64,000 bases of DNA, from positions 98,754,375 through 98,818,374 of the forward strand of contig CM077644.1 in NCBI GenBank assembly GCA_039707465.1. Direction: 5' to 3'. This document shows, piece after piece, positions 10,456 through 21,733 of the stretch. Position numbers and translations under genes: made by a program. How positions within the stretch are numbered: position 1 is the first letter of the stretch; each line of letters begins with the position of its first letter. The DNA is from Rhabdophis nuchalis (taxonomy: Eukaryota > Chordata > Lepidosauria > Squamata > Natricidae). The notes under the pieces were generated by a model, which ran no database searches, had not been told where the DNA came from, and was given only the letters and a program-made list of their open reading frames with translations.

Positions 10456-11722
10456 CTTCAAAACCACCAAGACTAGAAGAGAAATCCTTTGGCTCTTTAT
10501 GCATCGACTTCACACAATGAAATTTCACAAAAGATGGTGAGCATGCTACTCTTCAGATGCTGCTGAAACCATTGCTCCTAGCATCCATCCCCATTGACCA
10601 TGAGGCTACTGAGAGTTGGAATTCAGCCATCCCAAGAAGGCTGGAGGTTCCATGACCCTGAGCTATCAAAAACCTAAAGTACATTCTCGGCACCTAGTTC
10701 TGCATTGACCCCACCCATCAGCTCAGGTTAAATACTAGACTATCTTTGAGAGAAAGAACCGTTTAACACACTTCAAGGTGATGTTCTTTGAGCAACCAGG
10801 TCAATGGTTTGCATATATTCCTTGATTCTAACTTTTGGCCTCAGTTCTGGAATAATTCCAGGTCACATAGACCGAGTATAGTGTTGTCCTACACCCAAAG
10901 TAAATGAGAAGGCAGCGGAAAAGACATAAAATACGTTCTGCGAGGCACAGGGGAAAGACAGGAAATCTAAAAAACATTGCTGCATTTCTAAGTAATTTAT
11001 AAATTCATTTCTTTTTGATGTGTAGTGTATGGGGCCAGGCATGCCCTCTCTAAAGGCAATAAGGCTACTTATACATGTAACAGCATGCAGGATAGAGCTC
11101 CTTAAATGATCTCACAGATGTTGGAAATCTCTGCAGTCCTGCTGCTGAAATCCAACGACAAAACTAATTACAACAGAGTGTAAAAAACTTAGTGAACCAA
11201 AAAGGATTAAGACATTTTAGAAGCCGTTGAGTACGTAGCACCATTGATCCGCTCGAAGAACATTAGTAGATGCTTGCTAGGGTTTATGAAAGAGTGATTA
11301 ATGGAGGTCAAAGGAGAAGGATCTGTGGCATGCTCCCAGGGAAACCTTGGTTTATTTTGAAGCACACAGCAGCCAAAGTGGAGTCATTTGAAGCAATAGT
11401 GATGGTAAATTATAATCTTTAGGGCTTCTGGTGAGATTTTTCTCCTTAGTTTATATTGCTCTTAACAAACTCAGACAGATGTAGCACATGGTTTAAAACA
11501 AAGATAGCTGCAGTCTCATTTGTCTTTAAAAATTCTGGCAAAAGGCACTAGGGGTTGGAAAGACACTTCAAGCCTCAGCTCATGAAAGAGGCAAAATAAC
11601 AGGACAAAGATGCAGAATTTGCTAGCAGGATTTATGTGGCAGATGTAGCTCTCCTCCTGGAGCCACGAACACATATATGAGGCAATGGCACATTATACAC
11701 ATGATGGACCTTAGGTTCACTC
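10456..11722. other. No feature recognised
   Basis: Mixed sequence without recognised repeat ends. Short open frames near the right edge overlap the hAT element that follows. Confidence 0.4.
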
Positions 11723-11897
11723 CAGGCATGAAATGCTATCATCTTCGCTACCAGTTCAGAACCGAAAGCATGTGTGCAGCGCTTTTGCACATGCGCAGAG
11801 AGTCCATGATGACGTCTTGGCTGGTGGGTGGAGCCTCCCACCACCGCCACTATCTGGTTCATCTGAACCAGGGCGAACCAGCAGAATACCACCTCTG
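11723..11897. mobile_element. hAT MITE with perfect 8-bp target copies
   Basis: Perfect flanking copies GTTCACTC lie at 11715-11722 and 11898-11905. The right end is AGAATACCACCTCTG, the inverted form of the CAGAGGTGGTATTC terminus at 9634. The left end CAGGCATGAAATGC is more diverged. Non-coding. Confidence 0.8.
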
Positions 11898-11905
11898 GTT
11901 CACTC

Positions 11906-12519
11906 TCATCTCCCATAACCACAGCACAAAGATGCCTTGATGACCATTTTTAAATGTCCCTCTGATGATGGATTTGACTCATCTCTAGCCCACAACGTAA
12001 ACAGTTTAAAGTTGTCTTTAGCTATTTTAGCTTTAAAATAATGTTACCCACCTTTTTTCTGATTCCTCTCCCCTCCATGAATATAACCTATGATACTTCC
12101 TCAGTGATGCGGTTGCTGCCATAGTTTGGGTCTGGAATCTGACCAAAAAGAAAGCAGTGTGATAAAGCAACAAGAAAAGGTGGTTTGGTCTCTGCTGCTT
12201 CAAGATGAAACTTTCAGATGTGACTGTTTGTGGACCAGTTCCTGGGACTGGGCCAGTTCCTGGGATTGGACACCTTAATTTCCCTGCCCCACCTCCCCAC
12301 CCTTGCTTGTCACTCAACTGTGCCCTCCTAGATTTTCAGGTCCTGCTGAAAGTGGAAGTATATCCATGATTCATGTTGTGTGCTGGTTGCCCTCTTTTCT
12401 AGACCAGGAGACCCTTCAGGTGTGTAAGGCGTATAATGCTATAAATCATTTATGGAAATGACCTAGGTCTTGTAAGTTAAGGATGCTCATAGGACAGAGT
12501 GCCACAGAAGGAGAAAAAC
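11906..12519. other. No feature recognised
   Basis: Contains a short imperfect tandem at about 12234-12268 (TTCCTGGGACTGGGCCAG and TTCCTGGGATTGG). Nothing else recognised. Confidence 0.4.
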
Positions 12520-12521
12520 TA

Positions 12522-12900
12522 TAGGTAGCCCTTAACTTACGACCACAACTGAGCCCAGAATTTATGTAGCTAAGTGAGACATTTGTTGAGTGAGTTTTGC
12601 CCCATTTTACCACTTTTCTTGCCACTGTTGTTAAGTGAATCATTGTTGCGAAGTTAGTAACATGGTTGTGAAGTCAACCTGGCTTCCCCATTGACTTCGC
12701 TGATCAGAAGGTCACAAAGGTTGATAGCAGCACAACAACCATCATAAATATGAACTAGTTGCCAAGCACCTGAATTTTGATCATCACCATGGGGATGTTG
12801 CCACGGTCCTAAGTGTGAAAAACGGTCATGTCACTTTTTTCAGTGGTATTGTAACTTTGAACAGACATTAAGCAAACTGTTGTAACTTGAGGACCACCAG
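12522..12900 (+). mobile_element. Tigger-like MITE flanked by TA
   Basis: The ends TAGGTAGCCCTTAACTTACG and TAACTTGAGGACCACCAG are inverted, and each is flanked by TA. The interior is a run of words shared by all copies of this family here (TTGAGCCCAGAATTT, GTTGTTAAGTGAATCA, GTTGCCAAGC, AAAAATGGTCAT). The TA target and CAGGTAGTCCTCGACTTA-type ends fit a pogo/Tigger member of Tc1/mariner; that assignment is inference. Other copies: 26468, 35777, 39913, 48257, 61293. Confidence 0.7.
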
Positions 12901-13076
12901 TATTTTAAAGCGATCACTCCAACTCCATTATCAGAAACCATCTACCAGTAGAGAGACACGAATTGTGTTATTCTATATGTCTTTATAGTTTCATGTGCTT
13001 CTACTAGTTACCTATCCAAAATACATAGAAACAGGTTTGGAGCATCTTAGGCCATTTTCTTAGTGGTAATTTATAG

Positions 13077-13264
13077 CAGGTGTGTCCAACCTGTGGCCCA
13101 CGACCCCATGCGGCCCTAGACAGTTAGTAATGTGGTCCCACATATTCGTAAACTTTTAACACTGTAACATAATTCATATACATTAGCTATATTTTATATG
13201 CAGCCCAAGAAAATTCCTCTTCACTCAATGTGACCCAGGCAAGCCAAAACATTGGTTGCCCATG
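13077..13264. mobile_element. hAT MITE with perfect target copies
   Basis: The ends CAGGTGTGTCCAACC and GGTTGCCCATG are flanked by perfect copies ATTTATAG at 13069-13076 and 13265-13272. The interior has TGGCCCACGACCCCATGCGG and GCAGCCC words typical of this class of hAT MITE. Non-coding. Confidence 0.88.
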
Positions 13265-13266
13265 AT

Positions 13267-13740
13267 TTATAGCATTTTATTGACTACTGAGCCATTGTTC
13301 AATAGTATGAAGTCAAATTTCATATCACTGCAGCAATAGCTAGAAGTTACTACAAGAGTAAAATACAGTGGAGAAGTAACTCTGCACAAGTAACTTACAG
13401 TGATCTTATAGGCATGAGAATAAGAATTAAGAGATAAAGGGTAGATGAAGAGGAGAGAGAGAAAACTGTAGAATGTTAGTTTCATGCTTAACCTGAGAAG
13501 TTGGTTCTGGCAAGGGAGGTCAGGAACGGCTGATTCCAACATGGTGGCAGAGAATATACCTAGTGGCATATTCAAAGCTCTGATGTCATTGTACCACACA
13601 AAATCTGACATCTCAATTGATGACAGTTGAGTGCAGTGAAGCCGAAATAGCAGACATACCAAACAACCAGCTCCTGTAATCAGGCACAAGATGAATCCCC
13701 CAAGCAGTTGTCCAATGTAAACTCTATAGTCCATCATCAA
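13267..13740 (-). CDS. Unidentified 157-codon open frame, doubtful
   Basis: An open frame starting ATGATGATGGAC on the minus strand. The first 35 residues include a strongly hydrophobic stretch (GQLLGGFILCLITGAGCLV, about 9-27) that could be a membrane segment, and a second hydrophobic region lies at about residues 85-105. I recognise no family. Its 3' end overlaps the target duplication of a hAT MITE, which argues against a conserved gene. There is no acceptor-like site just upstream. A donor-like GGTATGTCTG lies shortly after codon 26, so a short first exon is conceivable. Most likely a chance frame. Confidence 0.1.
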   Translation of the reverse strand: MMMDYRVYIGQLLGGFILCLITGAGCLVCLLFRLHCTQLSSIEMSDFVWYNDIRALNMPLGIFSATMLESAVPDLPCQNQLLRLSMKLTFYSFLSLLFIYPLSLNSYSHAYKITVSYLCRVTSPLYFTLVVTSSYCCSDMKFDFILLNNGSVVNKML

Positions 13741-14102
13741 ATAGCAAAATGATATGCTTTATAAGAATGTTTTTTTTAAAAAATTCAAATCCCAATTGCA
13801 ACACTCGTCCCAGTTATTTTCTGACCTATGTTATTTTCCACTGTGGTAAATTGCATGAAGGAGAAAAGAGATGACATATTTACCGGCATATTATCTTAAT
13901 TTCTGTACACACACACCTCTATAGAGTATTAGACTTCTCAGCATTCCATGATTATTACACAGCACAATAGAATCTGCTCTCTGTTTCTTGTAAAAAGGCA
14001 TGGCTTGATCTCAAAACTAATAAAAAAGGAGGGGGGGGGGAGCTGCAAATTCTTGGATATATGAAACTATTTAGTGCATGCATATATTCTCTCTCTCTCC
14101 CC

Positions 14103-14132
14103 ATTACATACATACATACATACATACATACA
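14103..14132. repeat. (CATA)n microsatellite
   Basis: About seven CATA units directly after a short CT-rich tract at 14088-14100. Confidence 0.95.
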
Positions 14133-14140
14133 TGTGTGTA

Positions 14141-14305
14141 TTGCATTTGTACTGATAAATAAATAAAGGGAGACTAGTAAAGTTCTATTTCAAGCAATTT
14201 AGCTCTCATCAGCTAGAAATACTTTTACTGGGATTTGAACCTGGGCTGTTTTTACATGTTAGGCAGTTGTATTAACCACTAAGCCATAAGCTCTCCTCCC
14301 TTATC
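14141..14305 (-). mobile_element. tRNA-derived SINE, minus copy of inverted pair
   Basis: On the minus strand the head reads GCTTATGGCTTAGTGGTTAA (A-box-like), then GGTTCAAATCCC (B-box), then CTGATGAGAGCTAAATTGC and a TTTATTTATTTATCAG end. It is the reverse complement of the copy at 14444-14585, with 131-bp arms 14141-14271 and 14451-14581. Confidence 0.8.
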
Positions 14306-14385
14306 AGCTGAGCCATGGAAATAAATAAGTTTAATTAATAAACTAAGTAATTAACCAATTTCATTGTAATTTTTACAACGACAAT

Positions 14386-14389
14386 AAAG

Positions 14390-14431
<42 letters not shown>

Positions 14432-14446
14432 TAATTAATTAATTAA
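14386..14446. repeat. (ATT)n then (TTAA)n microsatellite
   Basis: About 14 ATT units followed by TTAATTAATTAATTAAC. It lies in the spacer between the two inverted SINE copies, after an ACAACGACAATAAAG tail-like sequence. Confidence 0.92.
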
Positions 14447-14585
14447 CTAATACAATTGCCTAACATGTAAAAAGAGCCCAGGTTCAAATCCCAGTAAGGG
14501 TATGGCTAGCTGATGAGAGCTAAATAGCTTGAAATAGATCTATACTAGTCTCCCTTTATTTATTTATCAGCAGAAATGCAACACA
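14444..14585 (+). mobile_element. tRNA-derived SINE, plus copy of inverted pair
   Basis: Carries GGTTCAAATCCC (B-box), CTGATGAGAGCTAAATAGC, and the TTTATTTATTTATCAG end. The head is shortened relative to the minus copy at 14141-14305. Confidence 0.78.
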
Positions 14586-14685
14586 AAAATGGTTTCCTGC
14601 CTGGAAGGCTCCTAGGGTGGAGCTGAAAGGCAAAAGGGAAGCAGTATGCTCCCTCCCATATTTGGGCATACCGGGTGCTTTGACA

Positions 14686-14722
<37 letters not shown>

Positions 14723-15710
14723 GTATTATGATTACAATTCAATCATAAATAATACAATTCAAAACACAGACTTAAATATTAATATATCCCAATTATCAGA
14801 TTAAATCCTGACATATTACTACACTGTTGGTAAGCAATATAGCAAAATATTGCAACCTTATTTCATGATTGGTATCAACCATAAATGAGTCATAAAGGAT
14901 AAAGAAAATGAAGGAAGCCAATCTACATGGATAGTATACCAAAATTAATATAACAACTGGGGGGCAAAGTGTCTCTCTAGAATTCTGGAGGTATATTAGG
15001 ACCTGAATAACTGTTTCCTCCTCTCTAGGACCACATGAGCAAGTTGTTAAGAGACATTGGTCTTGTAAAGCTACTGTGTGCACCACATCAAAACAAAGTA
15101 CTATCAATGCAGTTGCTTTACCATTCCTCAAGTGACGTATTTGTTCTTTCACCTCTCAAATTGTAACAGGAGGCTGCTTGGCAACTGGATAAGGTGCCTG
15201 GGACCCAGATGTTGTATAGGTGCAAAACCAGACTGAAAAAAAGTCCCATGATTTTGCAGCGCTTGGCGGCCTAATATGGATGGAGTGCCCTAAACCTCTG
15301 CTAATTATTGTCCAGAAGCTTGTATCTAATATCTATAGAATCACGGATATTGTGGAAAAATATTCTTGGCCTATTTTTCAGTTTCCACATATGGATCAAA
15401 ACCAGATTCATGATCGCACGCAAATATATTCTCAGTGGTTAAGCATGACTATTAGAATTGCCTTGTTATTCTGGGAGTGATCTGAGACACATTTTTTTTT
15501 AAAGTTTTCACTATCATTTGGTAAACACCAGGGAGCAATTGAATAAAAAGCATTTTTGTCATATATCCAGAAGAATGTATTAATAAACTAGATTTTATTT
15601 CCATTAAAGGCCAATTTATATAATGCATGCTATAGTTTCTGTACTGTAATCTCCTGACATTATTTTGTGTTCCAAAAACAAGTAGCCTTTTTTTCCTGAC
15701 TGTATTAAAG
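14582..15710. other. Mostly unrecognised; (CA)n at 14687-14720
   Basis: A (CA)n dinucleotide microsatellite occupies about 14687-14720. The rest shows no recognised repeat ends. Open frames at 14796-15152 (-) and 15220-15480 (+) have no motifs. Confidence 0.6.
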
Positions 15711-15845
15711 CAGGGGCCTCCAACCTTTGCAACTTTAAGTCTGAAGGACTTCAGCTCCCAGACTTCTCCAGCCAGCAAAACTGGCTGGAGAATTCTGGGA
15801 GCTGAAGTCCTTCAGACTTAAAGTTGCAAAGGTTGGAGACCCCTG
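15711..15845. mobile_element. Palindromic hAT-like MITE
   Basis: The element is 135 bp, ends CAGGGGCCTCCAACC and GGTTGGAGACCCCTG, nearly fully self-complementary. Perfect target copies TATTAAAG lie at 15703-15710 and 15846-15853. Same family as 3818-3938. Confidence 0.92.
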
Positions 15846-15861
15846 TATTAAAGGATCAGTG

Positions 15862-16490
15862 TAGAGGTAAGCCATGACTTATGACCATAATGGATAGATA
15901 AAAAGCATGATAGTTGTAAAATGCATCATTATATCACCAATCCATTTTTATGAACTTTTTTTGTAGTTGTTGTTAAGCAAACTCATTGCTTGAGCAATGA
16001 GAACAAATGGAGCATTTTTGCCAAAACTTGGAAACAAATGTCCTTTTTTGGCAAAAACAATGTAAGTCACGGTCATATGACCACAAATGGCCATCAATAG
16101 CAATAGCACTTAGGCTTATATACTACTTCATAGCCCTCTCTAAGCTGTTTACGGATTCAACATATTGCCCCCAACAATCTCAGTCCTCATTTTACCAATC
16201 TCAGAAGGATGGAAGTATGAGGCAACCTTGAGCCGGTCAGGAACGAACTGTTGAACTTCTGGCAGCCAGCAGTCAGCAAAAGTAGCCTGCAGTACTGCAT
16301 TCTAACCACTGAGCCACCATTGCCTTGCAGGCTAGTTGCAGAGTGCCTGCAATACAGGCACATGGCCATGGGGAGGACCTGTCCATCAGAATTTCAGAAC
16401 CCAGGTCTTAAGTATCTTTTGAGGAGAATCTATTGTAACTTCAAAAAGTTGCTAAGTGAGCAATTATAAGTCAAGGGTTAGTGTACCTAG
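15862..16490 (+). mobile_element. Decayed Tigger-like MITE split by SINE (tentative)
   Basis: Bases 15862-16095 have eroded words of the Tigger-like family (CATGACTTATGACCATAAT, GTTGTTAAGCAAAC, GTCACGGTCATATGACC). 16436-16490 looks like a right end (AAGTTGCTAAGTGAGCAATT, ATAAGTCAAGGGTTA). A SINE lies between them. The termini are too eroded for a firm call. Confidence 0.35.
16096..16345 (-). mobile_element. tRNA-derived SINE, minus copy
   Basis: Reverse complement of the SINE type at 10171: AATAGCAATAGCACTTAGGC tail, CATATTGCCCCCAACAATCT body, and GTACTGCATTCTAACCACTG head. Its head is single rather than tandemly repeated. Confidence 0.85.
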
Positions 16491-17041
16491 GATCCAGGAT
16501 CAGCAGGTTGCAAACTAAAAGAGGTTTATTTGCATCCCTTCATCACATGTATTGTATTATATCTGACTGGCAAAGTCTGTGTGAGATTTCCTTATCTTTT
16601 GTAGAATAAGAATTGAGGTATACCCTGTCCAATATATGCAACATTCCGTACACATATCCAAAATTATATATCATTTTCTGTGAATAGTGAAAGTACAGCG
16701 AACCAGAATTTCATTCACAGAAAGATAATCGTGTAATTTCAAGCTACTACAGAATTCTTTTTAGTGCAGTGGAGAGCTGTAATTAAAGGAACAGTTAGAA
16801 TTTCTATTCATAATGCTAGCTATCACCTCACACACTCATACTTTTCATGAAACAAAAGGTTTCCATAAGAAAAATAGGACAACAATTGTTAAAAATGTTT
16901 TGGATTTTTTAAAATGGTCGTTTTTTTCTTCCAGTCTGAAGTCAGGAAAAAACAGTCCCATATTACAAGACTATTGACTCAGCCATGTCACTAGGTGAAG
17001 TTCCAATACAGACAAGATGGGTGTTTAATTGAAGAATTATG
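16491..17041. other. No feature recognised
   Basis: AT-rich sequence without recognisable ends or motifs. Confidence 0.4.
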
Positions 17042-17049
17042 TCCTACCA

Positions 17050-17184
17050 CAGGAATGTCCAAACTTGGGAACTTTAAGACTTGTGGACTTCAACTCCCAG
17101 AATACCCCAGCCAGCATGGCTGGCTGGGGAATTCTGGAAGTTGAAGTCCACAAGTCTTAAAGTTCCCAAGTTTGGACACTCCTG
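17050..17184. mobile_element. Palindromic hAT-like MITE
   Basis: The element is 135 bp, ends CAGGAATGTCCAAACTTGGG and CCCAAGTTTGGACACTCCTG, with self-complementary arms meeting at CCAGCATGGCTGG. Perfect target copies TCCTACCA lie at 17042-17049 and 17185-17192. Confidence 0.92.
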
Positions 17185-17192
17185 TCCTACCA

Positions 17193-18734
17193 TCTTGATT
17201 TTTTGACATGCCTCGTCTTCATTGCTGGCCTGATTTGAGGCATGTATGTTGGCTGACATGTATGTCAGTTGGCTGACATGTATGGGAGCACCTATACTTA
17301 ATGAAGGATTGCCCCCAGGTTTTAAAGAGTTCCCTGCTTCTCAGCCATCTTCTTCAAGCAGGCCAAGCATTTCTTACCCAGGTCAGGAGAGACATATTTC
17401 TAAATTCACATGGTACTTGATGTTTTATTTCTTACCATTTAGTTATCTACCCCCATCCTTTTTTCCTTTTTTTAATGACTTCTAGCTGCCTTCAGTCACA
17501 ATTTGGAACACATGCCTCATAAATGAATTAAAGGGTTCATTTAAAAGTTGAAATTGCAGCTTAGCTCAGCAGAGGGCAGACAAACAAATTTTAAAAAAAT
17601 ATAAAATTCAGTATTTGTTTGTAGGTTTTAATATGAATAGTTTGACCACATCATCATTTCTATAATTATTTACACTGGTATTACTTTTATCTTTGTATAT
17701 CACAGCCTAAAGGGTGAGGAAAACGGGCTGTCTCCAACTCTGATACATCAATAAATAAGCTATTGTAAAGATGGAATAAACATTTCTAAAACTAAAATAT
17801 GGAAGTCTAGGCATTACATCACCAACTGATAACATCCCTTAAAATCTTTTGTGGGAAATGAAACTGTTTTTCCTGATTTGTAACTTTTACACATTTTTAT
17901 ATTCAGAAAGAGAAAATAATTTGAATTTCACTCGGTCTTTAAAATACTTTTAGCTGTAATATAACACATTGCCTTGGAAATGCATCCAACTGGACAATGG
18001 GAAGATCTTTCTGTCCAAACTGTTCAGTTCATGCCAAATGCATATTAGAGCAAGATGGGGTAGTTTGCTTTATAAGTAGGAATCACCCTTTGGAAACTAT
18101 TGGAAGGAAGACTGCAAGAAGTATTTCATCTGTAAGCCACAAGAATTATAATGTGAACATTACTGTTCTCCCCTCCCCCCCTTTACTCTTTTAAGCACAG
18201 TAAGCAAAAGTGTGTATTTTTCATTGCAGACTTTGGCGTACAGTAGCTATTTGACTAACCATTAGCACATGTGCCTTTGGCTGGCTCAAAAGATGACCTA
18301 TAGACTAAACAAGAGGATTTGGAATGTGGAACTATTGTCGTGCCGAGATGAATCAAAAGAACCTTAAAAAAAGTAATAGCATGAAAATGAAGCTACCTTA
18401 GCAATTTTATTCATGTAATTTTATGAATAAAATTAATATTTACGTACCTTCCATAATAAGGTACTTTATACTGTAGTTATTACTAAACACCATCCAATGG
18501 GTTATTTATATTATTAGCCTATTCTTTGCAATAACTTATTGTAGACATTATATAGCTGGCTTAGTCAATGGTGGCAGAAAATCAGGAATGTAGCAGCACC
18601 TTTTCCACTCACAAATGTGTATGCTTTTTAATAAAATTTGTCAGTTGGAAAAAGTACTACAAGATTCCTGACTTTTTTGCTTCTTAGGATAACAGCAACC
18701 CTTCAACACTGGAAATTATTAAATGATATATTAA
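17193..18734. other. AT-rich stretch, nothing recognised
   Basis: A small direct repeat of GTTGGCTGACATGTATG occurs near 17249-17285. No gene or repeat termini recognised. Confidence 0.45.
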
Positions 18735-18880
18735 AAGATGTATTTATTTATTACATTTATATAGCTGTCTTATAACCAGTTCTGGGTAGCTCCCGATCAA
18801 AAGTCGAAATAGAATGAAAACAATAGTAAAACTATAAAACTAAACACATGAAAACATTAAAAGCAACATAGAGATATACG
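18735..18880 (-). mobile_element. L2-type LINE 3' tail fragment
   Basis: The plus strand reads TTTATTTATTACATTTATATAGCTG followed by GGTAGCTCCCGATC and an A-rich stretch with AAAACATTAAAAGCAAC (long run split here; see 18740-18865). This resembles the reverse of LINE 3' ends at 37625 and 47215. Decayed; tail similarity only. Confidence 0.35.
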
Positions 18881-18984
18881 GTAATAGTGACATTTCTTCA
18901 TCTTTCTCTTTCAATCAGATCATTCTGTTTTTATGTTACATATTTCACTTCTAAAGACTAATGAGATTGTTATTCACCCTACAG

Positions 18985-19146
18985 TTAAGTACTTAATGGG
19001 TCACGATATAGAGGATGCAATTTAGATCATTTTATTTCATAAACATTTGCTCAGAACTGAAGACTTAAGTGCTTAACAGGGATCACAATACAAAGGATGT
19101 AATTTACATCATTGTATTTAGTAAACATTTGCTCGGAACTGGAGAA
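18985..19146. repeat. About 80-bp direct tandem duplication
   Basis: TTAAGT at 18985 and at 19065 start two diverged copies (for example AACATTTGCTCAGAACTG and AACATTTGCTCGGAACTG). A third partial copy may follow to about 19205 (TCATTATATTTAGTAAAC). Not an element I recognise. Confidence 0.7.
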
Positions 19147-19266
19147 AACGATGTAATATATTGTCATTATATTGCATTCTAATGTCATTATATTTAGTAA
19201 ACTATTCAATCATGAAACTTGAGTGTCACTTTGGAGATCTTTACAGTTGTTCAGTATATACTAAAC

Positions 19267-19417
19267 CAGTGGTGGGTTTCTGCAGGCTCGCACCTACTCG
19301 CAAGAGCCGGATGGTGAAATTTAGAGAACCGGTGAGAGGGGGTTCCACCGGTGGACCCAGAAGTAAGTCTGGCCTGCCGCTGCCAGTAACCCAATGGGAA
19401 GGAAGGGAAAGGAAGGC

Positions 19418-19508
<91 letters not shown>

Positions 19509-19685
19509 ATTTATCATCACAATTGAGCCCAAAATTTTGGTTGCTAAGCAAGAGCGTTGTTAAATGAGTTTCACCACATTTTACAAGTTGGCCACTCCCA
19601 CCCTGTCACATGACTACCAAGCCACACCCACAAAATAGGCCACACCTAGAGAGTAGGTTCTAAAAAAAATTGAAACCCACCACTG
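19267..19685. mobile_element. hAT MITE containing (GAAA)n and Tigger words
   Basis: Ends CAGTGGTGGGTTTC and GAAACCCACCACTG are perfectly inverted. Perfect target copies TACTAAAC lie at 19259-19266 and 19686-19693. Inside are a (GAAA)n array (19419-19509) and, directly after it, a piece of the Tigger-like MITE (ACAATTGAGCCCAAAATTTT, about 19515-19590). Confidence 0.92.
19419..19509. repeat. (GAAA)n microsatellite
   Basis: About 22 GAAA units without interruption. It creates long lysine/glutamate or phenylalanine/leucine-rich open frames on both strands that are not genes. Confidence 0.97.
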
Positions 19686-19693
19686 TACTAAAC

Positions 19694-21626
19694 TATTATG
19701 CATGACCCATATGGAAGTTATGTCTCAATGGAAAATGCAAAAAGAAGACCAGCAGCATATAAACCACTGCTTCTTAACCAGAGGTGGCCTAATTTTTCTT
19801 GTCTTCTGAGGACAAGACTGTGTGTCTCCAATTCCTTAAAGACACAAATTGGGAAGGGAATGTTCAACACCACCTAAAAATGGTACAGAGCCTTCTACAT
19901 GTACTCTGCCTAAGGGGACTGGGCTATTTTAGCCATGTGGCATGCAAATTGTGTCCCTCAGATGAGGAACATGGACCAGAAAATGAGAAGGCACGTTATT
20001 GCTGCCCTACACATCTGCTTTTGAGAGGGAATTACTGCCTTGTTTTCATATCCCTTGAAGATAAAGATCTTTTATTATTATTATTATTATTCTTACTCTC
20101 ATAAGGTAACATTTTAAAATCAAATGTTGTGGTTGGAAATTCTGAGCATGGATGAAATGGAATGTAGAAGGCACGCAGTCTATGATCTTCCAGATGTCAC
20201 ACAACGATTATCTTACAATGAAGCCTGTCTCAGCACTGAATAGAGATTTTCTGATTAATTTACAGTAGCTGTAATAGGATGGAAAATCAGCACCCAAGAG
20301 TGATATTAATGGAACACCTTCCAAATCTTAGCCAAAAGTGAAAATTAGTGAAAATCTATTAGATGTTTCTACAAGGTCATTATGGATGTGTTGTATTTCT
20401 GCCTTTTTCTATTTCTGTAGTATCAGAAACTGTTTAGAATAACAGAACTCCAGATGGAGCTACAGAAAGTGACTGGAGAGACTGAGAACTTGCTCAGTTT
20501 CTACGTCTAAAATTATTTCAAACTTGCTCAGATTCATCAAGAGTATTTATATCAAGCTATTAAAAATGCCATTTCCCCAATGTCTGCCTAGGTATTCTTC
20601 CAAAGAGGACCTAAAATATCAAGGTGAATTATGATGCAGAGACCCCATTATAGCAATAAAAGTTCAACATTATCTTTACAATTTACACTGCATGGTACAT
20701 TAAGGCCCTAATTTTGTTTTCCAATTTCCTGAATTTCTGGAGCATAAACGGAGATGGGAATAATCTTCATACCCGCGAGAAAGGATTTAAATTAACTTTA
20801 AAAACCCTTAATTTAAATTTACACGCTTTTAATAATTGCACCATTTTATCAATACAAGATAGAAGAGATGGCTATCAGGCAGCTTAATTTAGCATATGGG
20901 GGGGGGGTTGTCAGTGATTTGTATGCTACTTTTTTATTCCTGGGAGAATAGATGGAAGAAATGGGGCATTCCTTTTAAGATATCTGTGAGATAAGCTTCC
21001 AAATATCCCATTCCTCCCTGTTAACTTTAGCAAAGGTACAGTCCTCCCAGGAACATAATGTGGCATACAACTCCTTCCCTCCCTCCCCTAAACAATCTAC
21101 AGTACACACACTAACACATAAAACCCAAATAGCTTTCATTACTGTGGAGGAACAACTGCTACTTTTATCACTCCAAACATACAATGTCAATTTTTTTTTT
21201 TGTCTCCACACAAGTCTTACAAGAACCTTAAGAGAAGAAGCTGTTTCTTGGGGCCACAGACAACAAAAATTATCTCCCCCAATAAAAAAGTCCACCTCAC
21301 AAATTTAGGATGATACAACAGTCCATTCTTTCTACTTGCCAGGGGGCTCCAATGTGACTGAGAGACAGTGAAAGACATTGGTGATTTGGGTTGACTATCA
21401 AATTTCTCCAACTTTGGGGGATTATACCGAACACAAAACTAGAGAAGGACACTCCAGACCCTCCTTCTATTCCTGGGAGAGAAAGAAGCAATGCAACTTT
21501 TTAAAAAAAGCAGAAATGGAAGAAATGCCTTTCTAGGAGATGTAATATTCTGCCTTTTCAATATTTCCTAGGAGATTTCATTTTTCTGGGAGAGGGCTCG
21601 GTGATAACTTCCTAGGGGTCTGCAAA
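19694..21626. other. No confident feature
   Basis: The open frame at 19799-20104 (+) ends in an (ATT)n stretch near 20072-20090 and has no motif. A 9-10 base G run lies at about 20900. Nothing else recognised. Confidence 0.45.
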
Positions 21627-21733
21627 GTTGGCTCCTTGAAGACTGGTGAACTTCAACTCCCAGAATTCCCCAGCCAGCCATGCTGGCTGGGGAATTCTGG
21701 GAGTTGAAGTCCACCAGTCTTCAAAGAGCCAAC
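21627..21733. mobile_element. Palindromic MITE
   Basis: Arms GTTGGCTCCTTGAAGACTGG... and ...CCAGTCTTCAAAGAGCCAAC meet at CCAGCCATGCTGGCTGG. It shares the CAACTCCCAGAATTCC core with the MITE at 17050. No target duplication could be read, so the exact ends are unsure. Confidence 0.7.

Noticed and set aside
19161..19551. Lys/Glu- and Phe/Leu/Ser-repeat frames
   Set aside because: They are translations of the (GAAA)n microsatellite within a hAT MITE.
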